From positions 1 to 64,000 of the forward strand of contig JAFGXS010000085.1 of the NCBI GenBank assembly GCA_016936505.1: a stretch of DNA of 64,000 nt. The letters are read 5' to 3'. The translations under genes were made by a program, and so were the position numbers. The DNA comes from Bacteroidales bacterium. GTDB lineage: Bacteria > Bacteroidota > Bacteroidia > Bacteroidales > F082. Every line of letters begins with the position of its first letter. The first letter of the stretch is position 1. The notes beneath the pieces are model-generated. The model worked only from the letters and a program-made list of their open reading frames with translations. It did not search any database and was not told the origin of the DNA. Positions 61,397 through 64,000 of this stretch are shown piece after piece.

Positions 61397-62407
61397 TTGA
61401 GGAATAACAAAGATCTTATTTGGGCCGGTGCGGCAGTTTTGATTCTGACAATTGTAGGAGCCATTGGTTATATGCTTATTGAACACTATCAGCTGTTGGA
61501 TGCGTTGTACATGACAGTAATCAGTATGTCGACAGTTGGTTACGGTGAGGTGCATAAACTTTCCTCTGGAGGAAAGATATTTACCATGTTTCTCATTTTA
61601 TCCAGCCTGGGTATTGTTGGTTATTTTCTCACTCAGATTACCCAAAATATTTTCAGAACTCAGGTTGGATTCTTTTTTGGAAGAAACCAGCGCCAAATTA
61701 ATATCAGGAAAATGAAAAATCATGTAATTGTATGTGGTTACGGACGAAATGGCCGTCAGGTGGCCAGCGAACTGGTGGCACACGGGGAAAAAGTGATTGT
61801 TATCGAGGAAAAACACAATATCGTGGCAGAAAACCTGGGTAATGAAATTCAGTTCTTTGAGGGAGATGCTACAGAAGATGAAGTGTTACTTAATTCTGGA
61901 ATTGCAACGGCTAAAGCACTCATAACTGCTTTGCCGATAGATGCTGATAATTTATATGTTGTTTTGAGTGCCAGAGCCTTGAACCCTAATTTGAATATTA
62001 TCAGTAGAGCTGCCGATGAGAGTGCCGAGAAGAAACTAAGAATGGCCGGAGTAAACAGTGTGGTTACACCCGAAAGAATTGGAGGTTCACACATGGCTAC
62101 ACTTGTGGCACAACCTGATGTGGTTGAATTTCTTGAAAAATTAAATGTACATGGCGATTCACCGGTACAATTGATGGAAATTTTATGCTCCGGTCTTCCG
62201 GCGGATTTGATTAATAAACCAATTAAGGATATTGATTTCAGAAAACTAACGGGAATAAACATTTTAGGGTACAAAACAGCCTCGGGAGAATATATTGTAA
62301 ACCCTTCTCCGGATACCCGGCTTTACCCTGATGCTAAGCTTTTTGTTTTAGGAACACGGGCTCAAATAAAGGATTTAAGTAATCGGTTGGGTGGAGTTGT
62401 GCATTAA
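61397..62407 (+). CDS. Potassium channel with RCK (TrkA-N) domains
   Basis: 336 residues. Two membrane helices (about 8-28 and 58-80) flank the pore loop with the K+ filter TVGYG (residue 47 region). The cytosolic RCK domain has the Rossmann loop VIVCGYGRNGRQVA and IEEKHNIVAENLGNEIQFFEGDATED, followed by an RCK-C domain (GDSPVQLMEILCSGLPADLI). It conducts K+ and is gated by a bound nucleotide or ion, like MthK. The start is TTG: the first ATG lies after helix 1, so an ATG start would remove it. It is 64 bp before the antiporter gene, which may be co-transcribed. Confidence 0.88.
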   Translation: MRNNKDLIWAGAAVLILTIVGAIGYMLIEHYQLLDALYMTVISMSTVGYGEVHKLSSGGKIFTMFLILSSLGIVGYFLTQITQNIFRTQVGFFFGRNQRQINIRKMKNHVIVCGYGRNGRQVASELVAHGEKVIVIEEKHNIVAENLGNEIQFFEGDATEDEVLLNSGIATAKALITALPIDADNLYVVLSARALNPNLNIISRAADESAEKKLRMAGVNSVVTPERIGGSHMATLVAQPDVVEFLEKLNVHGDSPVQLMEILCSGLPADLINKPIKDIDFRKLTGINILGYKTASGEYIVNPSPDTRLYPDAKLFVLGTRAQIKDLSNRLGGVVH

Positions 62408-62471
62408 ATAGACATTTTAAATTCTTATATTGCCGGATGTCCTATTTTTGCGAATTGTAATTAGCAGCTTC

Positions 62472-63428
62472 ATGATTTTAACATTGGTACTTTTTGTTTT
62501 GGGCTTTGTGTTGCTTATAGTGGGAGCACAGGCTCTTGTTAATGGGGCTTCCAGCATTGGCGCTCACCTGAAAATTTCTCAAATGATAATGGGGCTTACC
62601 GTTGTTGCCCTTGGAACATCGTTACCTGAACTAATAGTGAATATTTTTGCCAGTTTTGGCGGAATCAGCGACCTGGCTATTGGGAATGTGCTAGGTAGCA
62701 ATATTACCAATACTTTGTTGGTTGTGGGGGCGGCAGCTGTAATTATGCCTGTAAGTATGGGCAAACAAACGCTAAAACGTGATATCCCATTTAGTCTGTT
62801 TGTACTTGTTATTCTATTTCTGCTGGCAAATGATTCATTGTTTGGGAGGCCAGACCTTATTAACAGAGTTGATGGAGTGATTTTATTGCTTTTTATGGGC
62901 GTATTCCTTTATGTTTTATTTGCCAATAAAGACGAAGATGACTTATTGAAAGATCTGGAAGTAAAGAAGATGTCAGTTCATTTTTCGTTGTTACTGATTG
63001 TGTCAGGTTCGTTAAGTCTGTATTTTGGAGGAAAGTGGGTGGTTGACGGAGCTCTGGTTGTGGCAGGAAAAATGGGAATTAGTGAAACAGCTATGGGTTT
63101 AACGTTAGTTAGTGGCGCAACATCGTTGCCTGAACTCGTAACATCAATTTTGGCAGCCCGTAAAAAGAATGCTGATATGGCATTAGGTAATGCAATTGGT
63201 TCAAATATTCTGAATGTGTTATTAGTTCTGGGTATTACAGCAGTAATTCGCCCGGTGCCTTTTAGCCCAAATCTGAATATTGAAATAGGATTGGTATTTC
63301 TATCGGGTCTTATGTTACTAATTTTTGCAAGAACAGGAAAAGTCAGAAATCAGCTGAACAGGCTGGAAGGATTGCTGCTAATTCTGATGTATATAGCTTT
63401 TGTTTACTTTTCTGTTACTTTTCAGTAG
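62472..63428 (+). CDS. Ca2+/Na+ antiporter, YrbG-like
   Basis: About 318 residues from ATG 62472; the frame is open 14 codons further up to a TTG. Two inverted repeats of about five helices each carry the CaCA alpha motifs: GLTVVALGTSLPELIVN and GLTLVSGATSLPELVTS, with GNVLGSNITN and GNAIGSNILN. It exchanges Ca2+ for Na+ (or H+) across the inner membrane. It ends 1 bp before the stop of the convergent gene. Confidence 0.92.
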   Translation: MILTLVLFVLGFVLLIVGAQALVNGASSIGAHLKISQMIMGLTVVALGTSLPELIVNIFASFGGISDLAIGNVLGSNITNTLLVVGAAAVIMPVSMGKQTLKRDIPFSLFVLVILFLLANDSLFGRPDLINRVDGVILLLFMGVFLYVLFANKDEDDLLKDLEVKKMSVHFSLLLIVSGSLSLYFGGKWVVDGALVVAGKMGISETAMGLTLVSGATSLPELVTSILAARKKNADMALGNAIGSNILNVLLVLGITAVIRPVPFSPNLNIEIGLVFLSGLMLLIFARTGKVRNQLNRLEGLLLILMYIAFVYFSVTFQ

Positions 63429-63429
63429 A

Positions 63430-64000
63430 CTATAAAACGATTATTTCCTTAAGGTTTCTGTTAAAGTTAGCATTCAGCCATTTACTAAAATCAGATAATT
63501 TTTTGGTTTCAATTAAATGAAGTGTTCCAACTGTATGTTCGTTAATGCATGTTAGTGAGCTCAGAACCTTTTCTGCATTCAGAACTTCCCGATTAAAAGT
63601 GTTGATATTTTCATTACTTAGTTCAAAATCAAGCACCATCGACTCTTCAACCCGGTTCATTAAGTCTGCGAATTTTCTCAGATTACCTTTATTAAATAAT
63701 TCGGTTGCAATTTCAAGCGAAGTATTCTGATTTACAATATGACGTAATCGTTTCTTCAAATCTTCACTCTCAATGAGTTTGTCAAGCCAATCCTGATCAG
63801 CACCTGATAGTTGATCTAAAGAGGGTGCCTCAAAAAATAGGTTGATGGTTTCCATAACTTCGTTCAGTTCCTCTGCTCTTTTTTCTATAGTCGGTTTTAT
63901 CTCTGAAACAGATAAATTATGGTCTATATAGATAATTGAGTACTCAGATTGTTCCGTTAAAGATATCTCGGTTGTCTGGTCAAAACACTTCATCAGTAAT
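63430..64000 (-). CDS. GHMP (galactokinase-like) protein, C-terminal part (5' end outside window)
   Basis: The frame is open to the right edge with no stop, so the N-terminus is missing; at least 187 residues are visible. EKRAEELNEVMETI and the segment EIATELFNKGNLRKFADLMNRVEESMVLDFELS resemble the C-terminal helix of galactokinases (KxGDLxxFGxLMNxSHxSLRDDYEVS). However, the GGGFGG motif expected near the C-terminus is missing: here it reads LNAEKVLSSLTCINEH. It may be a diverged GHMP member or a decayed galactokinase. The substrate cannot be named. Confidence 0.45.
   Translation of the reverse strand, partial: LLMKCFDQTTEISLTEQSEYSIIYIDHNLSVSEIKPTIEKRAEELNEVMETINLFFEAPSLDQLSGADQDWLDKLIESEDLKKRLRHIVNQNTSLEIATELFNKGNLRKFADLMNRVEESMVLDFELSNENINTFNREVLNAEKVLSSLTCINEHTVGTLHLIETKKLSDFSKWLNANFNRNLKEIIVL

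Noticed and set aside
1..64000. CRISPR array, insertion sequences, integrase, tRNA or rRNA genes
   Set aside because: No regularly spaced direct repeats, transposase or integrase frames, or tRNA/rRNA-like sequence were noticed on either strand.

Overview
The window is AT-rich chromosomal DNA from a Bacteroidota bacterium, most likely of the Bacteroidales/Marinilabiliales type. The evidence is repeated promoter -7 boxes of the phylum-specific form TAnnTTTG, a secreted protein with a type IX secretion C-terminal tail, a TonB receptor with a carboxypeptidase-regulatory-like N-terminus, a Bacteroidetes-type putative porin, and near-absence of Shine-Dalgarno sites. No rRNA, tRNA, insertion sequence, phage or CRISPR array was seen.

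Region 1 (1-16.2 kb, minus strand) is an exopolysaccharide locus. In transcription order: a soluble hybrid histidine kinase, a CheY-like regulator, an initiating sugar transferase with an N-terminal receiver-like domain and a four-cysteine insert, a half-length TolC-like outer-membrane protein, a chain-length/co-polymerase protein with two LysM modules and a degenerate kinase domain, a Wzx flippase, a Wzy polymerase/ligase, two tandemly duplicated pairs of GT2 glycosyltransferases, and two GT4-type transferases, the last running off the left edge. This is a candidate phosphorelay-linked Wzx/Wzy-type export system without a visible Wza.

Region 2 (16.3-24 kb) is housekeeping: a hypothetical membrane protein, two rhomboid proteases, mutL and a small membrane protein in one operon; then a GroES-fold protein, argS, and a ferritin-like/VIT1 fusion transporter.

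Region 3 (24-39.5 kb) is an NAD-linked group 3d [NiFe] hydrogenase. hoxF-hoxU-hoxY-hoxH-protease-hypA-hypB lie on the minus strand and hypF-hypC-hypD diverge on the plus strand. A 1237-residue GAF/PAS hybrid kinase and a separately promoted hypE follow. Together they form a complete Ni-Fe(CN)2CO maturation set. Electrons would pass between H2 at HoxHY and NAD(H) at HoxFU.

Region 4 (39.5-45 kb) has a putative porin and a molybdopterin operon (moeA, moaA, moaC, MOSC-MogA fusion). moaA carries an apparent +1 frameshift, and moeA is preceded by a small ORF and an intrinsic terminator.

Region 5 (45-64 kb) is mixed: a TonB receptor, a secreted unknown, a candidate standalone small RNA, ornithine aminotransferase, a phospholipase-D-family synthase, a SpoU methylase, a TPR protein, yicC-gmk-reductase-folA, a TlpA-like thioredoxin, a 1284-residue type IX secreted protein, a K+ channel, a Ca2+/Na+ antiporter and the C-terminal part of a GHMP (galactokinase-like) protein that runs off the right edge.

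Starts were moved inward where an in-frame TTG call overlapped a promoter or an upstream gene; each entry says so. All function calls come from reading motifs by eye; no database search was run.
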